Part shown: piece after piece, positions 20,181-31,576 of the stretch | Numbering within the stretch: the stretch's first letter is position 1 | Layout: each line of letters opens with the position of its first letter | Assembly (NCBI GenBank): GCA_027919835.1 | Contig: JANVFP010000006.1 | Location: 1-64,000, forward strand | Reading direction: 5' to 3' | Length of the DNA: 64,000 nucleotides | From: Lentinula raphanica | Taxonomy: Eukaryota > Basidiomycota > Agaricomycetes > Agaricales > Omphalotaceae | Notes under the pieces: model-generated | What the model was told of the DNA's origin: nothing | The model's input: only the letters and a program-made list of their open reading frames with translations | Databases searched by the model: none | Made by a program: the position numbers and the translations under genes

Positions 20181-23100
20181 CTACAAGGCTCTAATCGTTA
20201 AAATTAGGCCATTGCATGCCTGCACGCAAAATGGGCGTATTATCGAGTCACCCGATTTCCAAAGAATCTTGAACATAGCGTCGGCACGATTGCCTTTATG
20301 AGTCAATACGCGGTCCACCTTCCATTCTCCTTCGTCCGTTCCAAGCAATTGTTTGTAAGAGCGACCGGGAAACAGACGGTCGTCATTTGGAATGTGAATC
20401 CTGAGCAGCGATGCATGAAAGACATCATGGATTCCACGACGCTTGAGGTCAGGAGGAAGTTCTAACCGATAAGATGTCTCGGCAAGTGTTTGAATTATCT
20501 TGAAAGGGCCAATGAATTTCGGAAGGAGTTTACGGGCCAAGCCTCTTGTGAAAGATAGGTTCAGGGTTGAGAGATAGACAAGATCCCCATCTTGAAAAGG
20601 TGAAGGGATCCTTCGCCTGTTTTCATCTCGAGTCTGCTTCACGCGGTGAGCTAGAAGGCTATCGTGAGCCGCAATGATAGCAATTTTCATATTTTTGGCA
20701 AACTTCTTCACACCTGGGAATTCGGAAGGTTTGGGGTTGTTCCATAAGAAAGAGCGCGGAACGCGACCAGTGTTAAGGAAGAATGGAGCGAACCCGGTGG
20801 ACTCCGATCTAGCGAGGTTAATAGCAAACTCAACCGCAGGAAGCTTTGAAACCCAGTCAGTTTGAAAGTCATTTACACATTGGCGGAGCATCTGAGTGAT
20901 AGTCCGATTGGTTCGTTCGGTCAGTCCATCAGTCTGCGGATGATAAGAGCTTGATAATCGTAGCTGAGTACCTATCAGCTTATGCAGATGCGACCAGAAT
21001 CGAGAGGTGAATAGGGAATCGCGGTCACTGACAATGACCCTTGGCAGACCATGATGCTTGTACACCTCAGAGAAAACCAGCTCTGCTACATCAACGGCTC
21101 CATAGTCTATTCGACTGGCGACTAAGTGGACCATACCCGTAAGGTGATCCACAATCGTAGTTATGGAGTCGAAAGAACCATCCCTGTTAGAACTCAACGG
21201 CAAAGGACCCACAAAATCCATGCCTATCACGTCCCAGGGTTCACTAGGGACTGGTAGTGTTTTCAACAGCCCATAAGGCTTATGATTCAACGATTTGGAA
21301 GTAGCGCAGGTTACACAAGACTCACAATAAGATTGAACGTCCGACGCCATGCTTTTCCACCAGACATGATCGCGTAAGTATGCAAGAGTTTTACGCGTAC
21401 TAAGATGCGCCAGAATTGAATGGGCCTCGCTGATAATAAGTTCACGAATACTCCGTCCGTTGGTAACGATTTTCGGTATGCATAGCAATCGGCGGTCGAG
21501 TATCTTGATAAAGACAAGCCCATCTTCGACTTCGAAGTTGCAAAATTGTTTGGGATTAGCCAGAATAGGCGCAAAGGTAGAATCATCGGAGTACTTGTTC
21601 TGCACCAGCTTGGAGACATCAGCACCCAGAGGGGAGTCCCTTAAGAGATGAAGGAAAGAGGAATCCACAGGCCGGGTTTCCGTAGGCGAACGAGGGTGAT
21701 CAACAATATCAGGTGATTCCGAAGTCGAAGGATCAGAGTGATCCGCGGAAGATATTTTGGGTAACACCTCACGTACGCGTTGATCCCCGATCAACGAGTC
21801 CACAGGTGGTGGTTGGGTTCTCCCCACCACCTCAGGACGCGCTTTGCCACGTCCGGTATCCTTCTTTTCCTTTCTTTCTCTGTCTTCCATTTCGGCCCTC
21901 TTAGCAGAGGGACGTCTATTCTTCCGAAGCTCCATGGCATGGATATATACCTCGTCCGGGATGGAACACGTCGCTTCAGTATCCACCAGCAATGGGATTG
22001 TTATCGTCGACAAGTCCAATCTGTCGTTACTGGAAATGTCATGATAGGTATATTCAGAACGCGACCTCACAGTGCCGGGAGCATCATTGGAGTATATGCG
22101 TGAGAGCGCATCCGCGAAGACGTTGTCCTGACCAGGTAAGTATTCAATCTTGAAATTGAATTCTGCTATCTTTTCTAACCACTGAGCCTGTCGACCAGAC
22201 AAGTCCTTTTGGTTGATTAGATGAATGAGGCCTTTATGATCCGTTACCCATACGAAAGATACGCCTTGCAAGATGTCGCGGTGTCTGAGCATCGTCTCCA
22301 CCCCAGCCAACATCTCAATCTCATGGACCGGGTAGTTCTGCTGGGTGGGATTCAATTTCGCTGAAAAGAACGCGGCGACGGTCGCCCTCTCATTCCATGA
22401 CTCTCCTTGCAGAATGCAACCTGAAATCCCCGTAGCGCAACCATCGGTTACCATCCACACGGCAGGTGCGCCCTCAGAGTAATCTAGAGGGACTCGATGA
22501 TGCATCTTTGAACGGCAAGTGAGGTCCTTAATCTGCTGAAAAGCACGTTCTTCATTGAAGCCCCAGCGAAACGGAACGGTGTCGCCAGTGATAGTGCTTA
22601 AGTGACCCATAGGGATTCGAACCGAAGCAATGTCATCCGCGAGGTATCCAACGGATCCAAGGAAACCCCTCAGGAGATCCCTGTTCGTGGGGGTCTTCCA
22701 CTTTGAGATCGCGTCGACCTTATCTGGGTCCATTCGGATTCCTTCGTCATCGACAATTCGACCCAATATTTTCAATTCGGACGCGAGGAAGTTCAACTTC
22801 GACTCACTCAGGTAGAGTTTCTCCCTCACTAGGATGTCTATGATGAGTTTGATGTGCTGAATATGGTCTTCCAGGGATTCGGAATACACGATAATGTCAT
22901 CAAGGTATACATCCATGAACCGTCCGAGGTAGGAGGAGAACAAGAAATTCATTAGGGTCTGATACGTCGAAGGTGCGTTACAATCACCCTGCTGGATCAC
23001 CAAACTAACCATATTTCCATCTGGCGTAGAAACAGCCGTCTTATATACATCCTCTGGAGCAATCCTAATCTGCTCATACGCATCCTTCCCATCCATCGTC

Positions 23101-25990
23101 GAACGGAATCGTGCACGCGCTGCGCGGCATAGGATGCCATCAATATCAGGCAGAGGGGAAGCCAACTTCCTCGTGTTGGCGTTCCTTCTTCGTAAATCGG
23201 CTACCACGCGGAGGCGATTCTTCTGTGAACCGTGTTTCGGAATCAGTAAAAGCAGAACGGTGTTATTAGAGGTAGTTATTCTCCACCTACCACTCTTGAT
23301 ATAAGCATCCCTCTTCTCAACCCAATCTTCCCGGAATTTCTCAGGTAAACGCGACGGCCTCCAAGGAATAATCAAGGAATCATCAATAAGCGGAATGCGA
23401 TGGTTGATCTCCCGCAAGGGAGGCAACTCCGTTTCCGCCATCGTTCGACACAAGGGTCGAGCATAGGCCCGTAGTTCCTCTCTGGCCTTTTCCAACTCAT
23501 CGTCTTCGACACGAACAGCCTGCGACGCGATTTGAGAAACGGTAGGGCCCCTCAACGGTAAGCCTTCATTGCTTCCTATGACCACACGGGATGGGTTAAA
23601 GCCTATGGTGACACTATGTTGGAACATCCAGTCCGTTCCCAAAATCATCGGGTAGTTGATATTCGCCACGTCGAAAGTACGCTCCTCATCGATGGACTGG
23701 TATTCGAACCTCGCGAACACCCGTCGATTTATTTTGGAGCGAGAACCCTGGACTGCTAACTGCAAGGTGAGTGGTGGTTCCACCGTTTCGACACGAAACT
23801 TGAGCTGATCTAAGAGCGTAGTACTCATGAAGGTACCCAAAGAGCCGGAGTCCAGCAGTGCCGTCACAGGATGGCCGTTGATACGAACAACGATGACGAT
23901 GGGACGAGCAACCTTTCTTCCCGGATCTCTAACGCGTGCCGCATTCCTTTGTAGACTCGGGTACTGGTCAGCTGGAACTTGAACGCCGTTGAGTTGAAGT
24001 TGAATTCCATCCGAGAAACTGTTGAATGAGCCCCTGACTAGCTGATGCAACAGATACCGATCTCCTGGCATCGTTCCTGCGGGCTCATCACCATCCAAAA
24101 GGCTAAAAAACTCCTCTAGGAAAGGCGGTTCCTGCCACATATCCCAGGCAAAGCATTCCCGGAAAAGACCCACGAGACGTTTTCGATACCATCGGTAGAC
24201 ATCAAAGCGTGGATCCTCGATCAAGTTCAAAGACAACGGCCACCTCAACTTCAACAGTCGGTCCTCCACCACGTAGTGCCTACAGCAGGAAACAGACTCG
24301 AAGCAGTTGAACCGCTGCTCACCCGTTTCCCCGAATAGGTAGTGCTCCGCTGCAAGGTAGGGCAGATACCTGCCAGGGTACTCATCAGATCCGTTTAGGA
24401 TTTGGGCAATCCTTTTCCCTCTCGGATCTCCCATCGTTTTTGTGCTGCCATTCTGAACGTGAAGGATAGGATCCTCCGGAATTTCTCTTACTCGATTGAA
24501 CCATTCGACCGGCCGGAAGTCAGGATCGAGGAGGGTTCTCGAATCAATACAGTAGTCTCCTTCATCCAAGGTAGAGTCCAGCAAGATATATTCGGTGTCC
24601 GAAACGCGCACCGCACAGAACCTCTCCACATCAGTGAAGGATTCGTCGGTCTCATCCTCTCCAGGGTACGGCGCCCCCTTATGCAGCAAAAACTCGAATT
24701 GTTCAGCAACTGGATCGCCGAAACACCGTTGTTGAGGATCGTTCCGGAAGCCAAAGTGTGAGTTATTCAACTCATTGTGAAGGCCTCGGCCTCGTAGTTC
24801 CTTCTTCCAGAAGCCTAAATGTTCCTTCCTCAGCGCAAAGATTGAATGCTTTCCACCCAAGTCACGTATACTGCGTATGAGTGAGGGATCGTAGTTATCC
24901 CTCACTCTCAAAAACAGGTAGGAAGAGTCCTCCCATTCAGGATGAAGGTATGGCTCACCACGCTTCGCAGCGTATTCCTCCTCCGAATCGGTCTCATAAG
25001 TTTCCGCGTCGCTTTCAGAAGCATCCGAAGAGTAGTCATTATCTGCATCATAGTACACTGCTTCCACGGCCGAATACGACGCTTTCACTATCGGGACTAC
25101 TGCTTCATCGTCCGTAGGCTCGCCCTCCAGATCACAATCCCTTTGCAGGGGGTTCACGGGTCGTTCACCCACGTTCGCGAAGTTCTCGGTTGGGAATACA
25201 TCTTGCATTGATACATCGGAGTCACTTCCACTTTCATCTGAATAGTAAGTGTCTTCCACATCCTGGAACCAATCTATGTGGTTGAGAGACATTTCTACCA
25301 CTTCAGCCTCGTCTGAACTCCCATCAATGAGCTCGAACTCCATGTTGTAAGTAGTGAGTCCAGGTGGACCGCTACTCTTTCTCGCGTCAGGCTGTACTGA
25401 GTTTCTCTTAGGACAGTCGCGTGAACGATGCCCGGCCTCCCCGCATTCGAAACATTTCCCTGCAGCTCGATACTCATTCTTTTGTTGTTCGGTAAGTCGG
25501 TTCCCTTTCTCTGAACCTTTTGGGAAAGAAGACTGACTTCCTTTTTCAGAATTCTTGTCTTTTCCTGTAAAGGAGTTCCGCTGCGTGTTCGCATTCCACC
25601 TCGAACCCGAAGAGCGCGAGGCTTCAGTCTGGCCCTTAGGGCTATCCTTCTCGGTACTGTTAAAGGTACGCCCTCCGAACCGACGCTTTGAATTGAAGGT
25701 CGAACCAGCCTGAGCTGGACTTTCCATTTTTCCTGTAGGCTTCCCTACATTCTCAATCAATTCAACCTTTTCGGCGTCTTCGACTATTTCCAGCAACGAG
25801 CTTGTCTCTGGAGTGTGGCCCATCCGGAGAAGGCCTTTAGTAATGGTGGGATGGAAACTATCCCACAAGAAGATTATCTTATGGCGTTCATCAAGAGTAC
25901 CGGCCGTATTACACAGATTGTTGAAGAAACCAACATGCTCTCGTACACGACGATTCCCCTGCTGCAAGCTTACGAGCTTACGACGCTGCT
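20181..25990 (-). CDS. Ty3/Gypsy Gag C-terminus and Pol polyprotein (element B)
   Basis: One open frame of more than 1,900 codons, continuous with gag and split from its N-terminal part by the foldback element. In order along the frame it has the gag C-terminus; a zinc knuckle CFECGEAGHRSRDC (residue about 172); an acidic region of about 450 residues of unknown role; protease LLDSGSLGTF (about 700); reverse transcriptase with the YLDDIIVYS active site (about 1025); RNase H (WVTDHKGLIHL, about 1244); an integrase zinc region with paired His and Cys (about 1530); and the integrase core with DFVGPLP, SDRDSLFTS and HPQTDGLTERTNR as the D-D-E residues. The C-terminus is short, with only the beginning of a chromodomain-like region (KVDRVLTHKG). 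No stops interrupt pol. The Pol half looks functional, but its Gag is broken. Confidence 0.9.
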
Positions 25991-25997
25991 CGGTGCG
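25991..25997. repeat. Left target-site duplication of the foldback element
   Basis: CGGTGCG, repeated exactly at 26569-26575. Confidence 0.85.
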
Positions 25998-26217
25998 CAG
26001 CTGATTCTGCCAGGCTTTTGCAAAAGATTCCGATAACTATCCAAACATGTTTTGCAAAAAATCTGGATAACTCATCGGCCCTACTAGAAAACTAATATTT
26101 AAATGATTTAAAAAAGAATCAAAATATTATTTTTAATAATGAATTGCTTATATCTCTTGAACCAGCCATTTTTAGAGAAAACTGAGACCCCCCTTATGTA
26201 ATATAGGTCTAGGGCTA

Positions 26218-26326
26218 CCTCCCAACCCCCAACCCCAACCCCTAACCCTAACCCCTAACCCATGAAAAATATCCTCAACCCCTAACCCCTAACAGTCCCC
26301 AACCCCCTAACCCCTAACCCTAGTTT
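26218..26326. repeat. Telomere-like CCCTAA/CCCCTAA repeats inside the foldback element
   Basis: Irregular units of AACCCC, CCCTAA and CCCCTAAC run through this stretch, interrupted once by ATGAAAAATATCCTC. The complementary unit TTAGGG is the usual basidiomycete telomere repeat, but the irregularity and position show an internal array and not a chromosome end. Confidence 0.8.
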
Positions 26327-26362
26327 CCTTATGTTGGGCAACAAATCAGACCCCTCCCTATG

Positions 26363-26390
26363 TGGGGGTTAGCACAAGTGCTAACCCCCA
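26363..26390. repeat. Perfect hairpin in the foldback element
   Basis: TGGGGGTTAGCAC and GTGCTAACCCCCA are exact complements separated by AA. An outer pair, CAACAAATCAG and CTGATTTGTTG, encloses it. Confidence 0.85.
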
Positions 26391-26575
26391 CGGTCGGTGC
26401 CTGATTTGTTGCTTAATCCCAGTTTTTTAGTATTTTTATTATTTTTTAATTCTTTTTTAAATGATTTAAATATTCATTTGTGGCAGTGCTGATAACTATC
26501 CAGATATTTTGCAAAACATGTTTGGATAGTTATCGGAATCTTTTGCAAAAGTCTGGCTGAATATGGTGCGGTGCG

Positions 26576-27892
26576 GAAATCAATAGGAAATGTGAAATCA
26601 TACAATTTCTCGTAAAAGTCTTTCAATGTCCATTGACTCGCGTTCTCTCCACAGATACGCTCGAAGAAAGTGTAAGCCTTTCCCTTCAAGAATCGGGACG
26701 CGACCTCAACCTGTCGATAATCTGGAACTCGTCCATCTTCGAGATAGGCAATAATCTCCCTCATATTCCATTGGAAGGATCGCAGATTCGCAGACCCGTC
26801 GAAGATTTCGGTGGGTTTCAAAGGCTTGATATTCATACCCTTAGCTTTCCAAGTGGGTTTTTCGTCTGCCCAAGGTTCGTTCTCTTTATCAGAGTCCGAG
26901 TAATAGTCACGGTCAGCAATTCTCATCTGATTGAACAGCTTCCCTACATGACTCGAGGGTGCTATCAATTCAGATGGTCGCCCTGGCAACCTTCGACCAT
27001 TCTCCACCGAGATCCTGACCCGCTTGGGTTCAGGTTCATCCACTATGATAGGAATATCACGAAGCACTTCTGGTTCTTCCATTTCCTGTTTCACCTTCTT
27101 CTCGAAAAGTTCTCGCTTCAACTCCTCGAGTTGCTCCTTCATCTTCGTTTCGAAGCGTTCAGTTTCCTGGTGTTGCCAGGCCTGAAACTCCTCAAACATT
27201 TCATGCATCTGGGAGCGCTTCTCCCTCGAATCTTCCTTTTTCTTCACTTGGGCATTTCCCAGACTGGCAAAAATCTGAGCTTGGACATCTGGATTCATTT
27301 CGTCGTGGTCTAACTGAGTAGCTCCCCAGTTTCGGGGATCAACACCCTTTCCTTTACCAGAAGACGGTCCCTCGCCATGGGACTCCTCGTCATCGGCAAT
27401 AATTCTTACAGAGTTCTGGCGTCGCGTGAAGTTTTCACGCTGTTGGTCATTCAAAGCGGCTTCGGCCATCTTTACAGTGAGCTCTTGTTCAGGGCTCAAG
27501 AATTTTCCATTGACAGTTTCTACAGGATTGATATCAAAAATCTTCTCAGGGGCACTATTCCCTGCAGAAGTGTTACGCCCATCAGCCGTTCCACCGAGTG
27601 GACGCTCAACAGGATTCTCTCGCCCTCCAGCCACTCCACCAGATTGTGGAGGCTCGACAGGGTCGTTAGCTGGTTCATTCAACTCAGCTGGATCCGGCTC
27701 AGGCAGCTCGGATCGGATTCCTTGCTCATCCAGCGAAGGATTAACCGACGGTCCTTCCGACTCAATCGGCGTCAAAGGGGATTCGGGGCGAGGAGAACTT
27801 CCCAAGTTCTCCTCAGAGTGGGAGAGAGCGCCCGGAACAGCCGGGTCGCTCATGGCACGTCGTCGAGAGCGCAAAATTCGACGAGATGACAT
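26576..27892 (-). CDS. Ty3/Gypsy Gag N-terminal part (element B), interrupted
   Basis: The ATG at 27892 opens a Pro/Glu-rich N-terminus. A glutamate-rich coiled-coil-like stretch follows (EMFEEFQAWQHQ, then KMKEQLEELKRELFEKK), and then a capsid region with NLRSFQWNMREIIAYLEDG and LYDFTFPIDF. The frame then enters the foldback element and stops 103 bases in (26474), giving a 472-codon truncated product. The ATG lies only 48 bp from the primer-binding site. The continuation is on the other side of the insertion, so this copy should not make full Gag-Pol. Confidence 0.85.
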
Positions 27893-27939
27893 CGTATCTA
27901 TTCAAAAGCAATAAAATTCGGTTTCGGTGCAAAAATTGT

Positions 27940-27957
27940 TCAAACCTGTCGTTACCA
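27940..27957 (-). other. Primer-binding site of element B
   Basis: On the minus strand it reads TGGTAACGACAGGTTTGAAC. The plus strand looks like a tRNA T-loop and acceptor end, GTTCAAACCTGTCGTTACCA. It is not a tRNA gene, since nothing upstream folds as the rest of a tRNA. It fixes the inner edge of the 5' LTR at 27958. Confidence 0.65.
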
Positions 27958-28954
27958 GAGGATGGTCCAGTTGATCAGACTGGATGAGTGCCTTCTAGTA
28001 AGTCAAATAACACAACTTGTGAATGCTAAAAAATATGTCGCGGTAGCTTATCGGAATAAGGGGAACGCGACACGGAAATCAGATTCTTCAGGAATACTTA
28101 GCTTTGAGAGTTCTCAAGAGCACGCAGAACTAGCAGGATCAAGTTATGCGATTCGAAAAGAGTCCCCGTAGAGTACAACGTAGATAAGCTTATATACTCG
28201 ACGGAATAAAGATCAGGAGTGATCGACGAAAGACCTGCGTACACTGAGTCAAGAATTTATGAGTCAAAAATCTAACCGGAGTAAAGACAGTCTGCGGTCG
28301 GAAGTGGAAGGAAAGCTCGGATAGTCCGAGGTGGTTGTGGCACGGAGAGGCTCTATGGCGCTGACTCGGTCTAGATACATTCGACGACGGAGTGTGCGTC
28401 AATGTCGATGGTGGACTGGTATGTACTGGTAAATGAGAAATGAGTTCGCCTACCTCAAAGTTTTGAGTTTGCAAGGGAACCGTGAAAGTAGCTGACATGT
28501 TGGCAGCTGTAAGCAATGGTGACGTGGAAAGCGTCGAATTTTCTGAGTGATGGAAGGGAAGGTCTTCGAGGAGTCGGTAGGTGCGACTTTGAGAGCGAGT
28601 GGTCCGAGTGGTATCGTTTGTGATGACCTTCCTCTTGTTCCGAATCATATACCAAGTGGTATATCTGTTGGTTAGCGTTGTCCTATGGACAATAACTGCA
28701 AGCTAAAAAAAGTGTAAAGCGTCTCTCACCGGGCCCGTTGCCCAATACCTAGCTCGAACAGGTTTTAATATAGTCCGTAGGTACGACAGGCAGATATAGG
28801 CGGTGGTAAGAGTTAAGGAGTGTGATCTAGAGGCCGTGGCCTTTTATATGTAGGAGAGTCCGTGCGCAATTATGTTAGTAAATGAAAGTAAGATACCGTA
28901 AGGGTATATGGAGCCTTTACAGGAGGAGTGGGTGGATGCCTTTCGGAGCTCGTA
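27958..28954 (-). mobile_element. 5' LTR of element B and adjoining DNA, outer end not resolved
   Basis: The LTR must begin at 27958 because the primer-binding site ends there. I could not find its matching copy within the window or a convincing TG end, so its outer limit is unknown. A 152-codon minus-strand frame at 28190-28648 has no recognisable features. No other gene seen. Confidence 0.4.
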
Positions 28955-29131
28955 CTACGTACGGATTCTGCCTAGTAGAGTAGGCGTCAGGTGTGCTGGA
29001 CCTTGCCGCCATGAAAACTTCAAAGCGCTCGGAATACTGACCGAACGGCGAAGATTGATATGATAGGGAAGAGATGCGGCGGACACCGTGACCGCCAAAG
29101 ACGAAAAGACAAACAGAGGGAAAAGGCGCAT
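28955..29131 (-). CDS. Possible short secreted peptide
   Basis: The ATG at 29131 opens a 58-codon frame starting MRLFPLFVFSSLAVTVSAAS, a good signal peptide with an Ala-X-Ala type cleavage site, followed by a basic, cysteine-free tail. The start resembles those of the secreted proteins at 33353, 36966 and 38440 (MR, aromatic, hydrophobic core). It could be a truncated relative whose later exons are lost, or a chance frame. Confidence 0.35.
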   Translation of the reverse strand: MRLFPLFVFSSLAVTVSAASLPYHINLRRSVSIPSALKFSWRQGPAHLTPTLLGRIRT

Positions 29132-29391
29132 GAAACTTGGAAGAAATTTGAAGAGATCACCTGGATTTTTTGCCACTAAGAAGATTTCTCCGACCAGCAG
29201 AGAATCGCAGCAAGATGATAGAGAAGGGTAGAGGAAGAGCGGAAGAGTGAGTGAAACGAGGGAATTATTAGTTGATACGAAAACACAGCCCACGGGTCAC
29301 TGATGTTGCGCTTATGTATCAGGATAGCTGAGCCTAGTTGAGTAGTGGCAGAAACAAGCGTCGGCGAAACCCTGCCCGTCAACTTGATCAA

Positions 29392-29414
29392 CATCGTTTC
29401 TTCTGAGAGGTCAA
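29392..29414. repeat. Left 23-bp direct repeat flanking the 2.14-kb element
   Basis: Begins CATCGTTTCTTCTGAG. Identical to 31554-31576, and possibly 24 bp because the next base is C on both sides. Confidence 0.85.
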
Positions 29415-31553
29415 CACCTCATATGCCCATATGACGAAGTAATCAACCTTAGCCAAGGGGGGTACTTGGCTAAGGTTCTATCTATGGTTTTCCGTCGGTT
29501 CTCTATAGCGCAATAAATATTCAATAATTTGTCTCAGCTTTGGTTGTGCTATGTCCGAGTCTTTTTGAATCTATGTACGCGAGAGACCCTTGACTACGCC
29601 ATCACCCGATATAGGGTATATGTGCGCTGTGCAGCCATCGGGTTTGAATCACATGAATCCAATCCCGCCCTTGTTGTCCCACCTTTCCCGCCTGCCCGCC
29701 GCCTCTGTGACTATACCTCTTGTTCATGCTATACCTCACTCAAAACTCACTGTACTACTTGTGCCCATTGAATGAAGAGTTAGAATTTAGATCAAACAAA
29801 CCTACTTACTGTCATGATGCCATAGCCACGGCCAATCTTATGCTTGACCGTCGTTGGCATCATTGCTGATTGGACAAAGGCTGAATTTTTACAGCGAGGC
29901 AAGTTTGGGTGTAAGCCTGCGGCCGGTCATATGACAAAGCCTCAGCCTATGCGCCTCGGTTTTGACAACATTGAACATGAGGAGCTAACGGAAGATCTCA
30001 CTTCGAACAAATGTTGTGTACATGCAGAGTGGTAAGGACATTCCTCAATCAAGGCTCACAGCGGCCTTTGCCCCAGCCCGCCTTTGGCATACAAAGGCAT
30101 ATAAAGAGTACTGACTGGATAACATACAACTGAAAGGAGAGAGAATCCCCAAGTTTCAAGATAGGAACATCAACGAGTGGTTCTTACAGCTACCACAAAT
30201 TCTCAGCCCAACATCTGGCCGGAAATCCATTGCGACATGAGGGATGCACTTGGTGTATGCACGATCACTAGCACTCTTGGTACTGTACACAGCTAACAGT
30301 ATTCATTGTCAGTAATTGTAAAGCAAAATTTTGCAATCAATTTGGACTCGAGGGAACACTGCAGAAAGTTGCTCAATAAAAGGAAAGCAGATTGAAGAAG
30401 AGCTCCGAGATTTGGAAATATCGCATACTTTAGATGAGCTAGCATTTGATCCATGATGTTGTATCGATATGCAAGTTTTCCGATTGTAGAACCATGTCGG
30501 ATTCTGTTCAACTTTATCACCTTGCAGAATCACAAAAAATTGACTGGGGCTCAGATTTTAGATCCGCTCATCCTCATGTCATTCCTCGAAGGATTTTGCA
30601 GCACGCTCAATGTCTGTCTTGCTACTGAGATATCAATGCAAGAGATCTGAAAGCAGTATGGCTCATTCAACAAGAAGGTAAGGAAAGAATAGGCCTTAAT
30701 TTTTTTTCCAGCCTCCTGAAGACATATAGAGTCGACTACAACAGCGAGACCATCTAAAGCTTCACATCTTCAGTCAGAAAAATTTAGTATCGATTCTGCA
30801 ATCATTCTCAATGTACCCGGCTCGAATTAGATCATTAAAGGCCACAAAAATTCATTAAAATAGCTCTATGCTATGGCTTGAGGCTCCTGCAAGCTCCCAG
30901 TAAAATTGACAAAGACATCGCATGTAGATTGAGATATCGGGCATCAGAAGTCATGGCCGGGGTAGGTACCATGGGGAAACCTGCCATTTTGAGGCTTGGC
31001 TGGGCGTTAATCTACCCTTCTGGGCTATATTTTATGGGCGCTTAGTAACAGTTAGTACGGAGGAAAACAGAGACATTCACCCCATTCAATAGGGTCTTGA
31101 AGTGCATCGCAGCTGAGCAGAACAAACCAGTGGCATCACAACACAAGACACAGGATAAAACTTGTACTCTTTGATAGATAGAAGGGCTCACACCTCAGAT
31201 TGAGGTTGTGACTCAATATTCTCAAGTCTCAACCCCATTGTTTTCTGCAGTGCGCTCACCAAGAAGTAAATAGGCGGGGGGCGGGATAGGCGGGAGGAAT
31301 CGGCTAAATGACAGCTGCCCTTCCGTCTTCCGCTCACAGCGGCGAGCGCCCATATTCAGTGATGACGAATCACAATAGTGGTAAAACAACTTGATTTTCA
31401 CACCTTAGAGAAATTCTTAATGGCATCTAAGGACATGAATTATTGAATAATTATTGCGTTATAGGCGACTAACGGAAAACCATAGATAGACCCTTAGCCA
31501 AGTACCCCTCCTTGGCTAAGGTTAATTACTTCGTCATATGGGCGTATGAGGTG
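29415..31553. mobile_element. 2.14-kb non-coding element with long inverted termini
   Basis: The left end (29415-29530) and the complement of the right end (31438-31553) match over about 116 bp, starting CACCTCATAYGCCCATATGA. Within each TIR is a smaller inverted pair, CCTTAGCCAAG and CTTGGCTAAGG, so each end can form its own hairpin. The interior has no frame longer than about 80 codons and nothing recognisable. The flanking 23-bp direct repeats look like an exceptionally long target-site duplication. Probably a non-autonomous DNA element, class unknown. Confidence 0.75.
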
Positions 31554-31576
31554 CATCGTTTCTTCTGAGAGGTCAA
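31554..31576. repeat. Right 23-bp direct repeat
   Basis: Exact copy of 29392-29414, immediately outside the right TIR. Confidence 0.85.

Larger units (their letters stand above)
25998..26568. mobile_element. 571-bp foldback/MITE element inserted in gag of element B
   Basis: The ends are inverted repeats of about 65 bp: CAGCTGATTCTGCCAGGC on the left pairs with the complement of the right end, followed by nearly exact CTTTTGCAAAAGATTCCG and the sequence after it. A further AT-rich inverted repeat lies inside (26090-26145 against 26410-26475). The flanks carry a 7-bp duplication, CGGTGCG. Removing the element and one copy of the duplication leaves the gag-pol frame open, so it is a late insertion into a working gene. 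No coding capacity. The CAG start is hAT-like, but a 7-bp rather than 8-bp duplication leaves the superfamily open. Confidence 0.85.

Noticed and set aside
24402..24761. 119-codon plus-strand frame inside pol, and similar frames across 20674-27914
   Set aside because: All lie opposite the continuous Gag-Pol frame and have no features.
26218..26326. Possible chromosome end from the CCCTAA repeats
   Set aside because: The array is irregular, about 110 bp long, and lies inside a transposon within gag, with genes on both sides.
27940..27957. tRNA gene 3' end
   Set aside because: Only the T-loop/acceptor end is present; it fits a retrotransposon primer-binding site.
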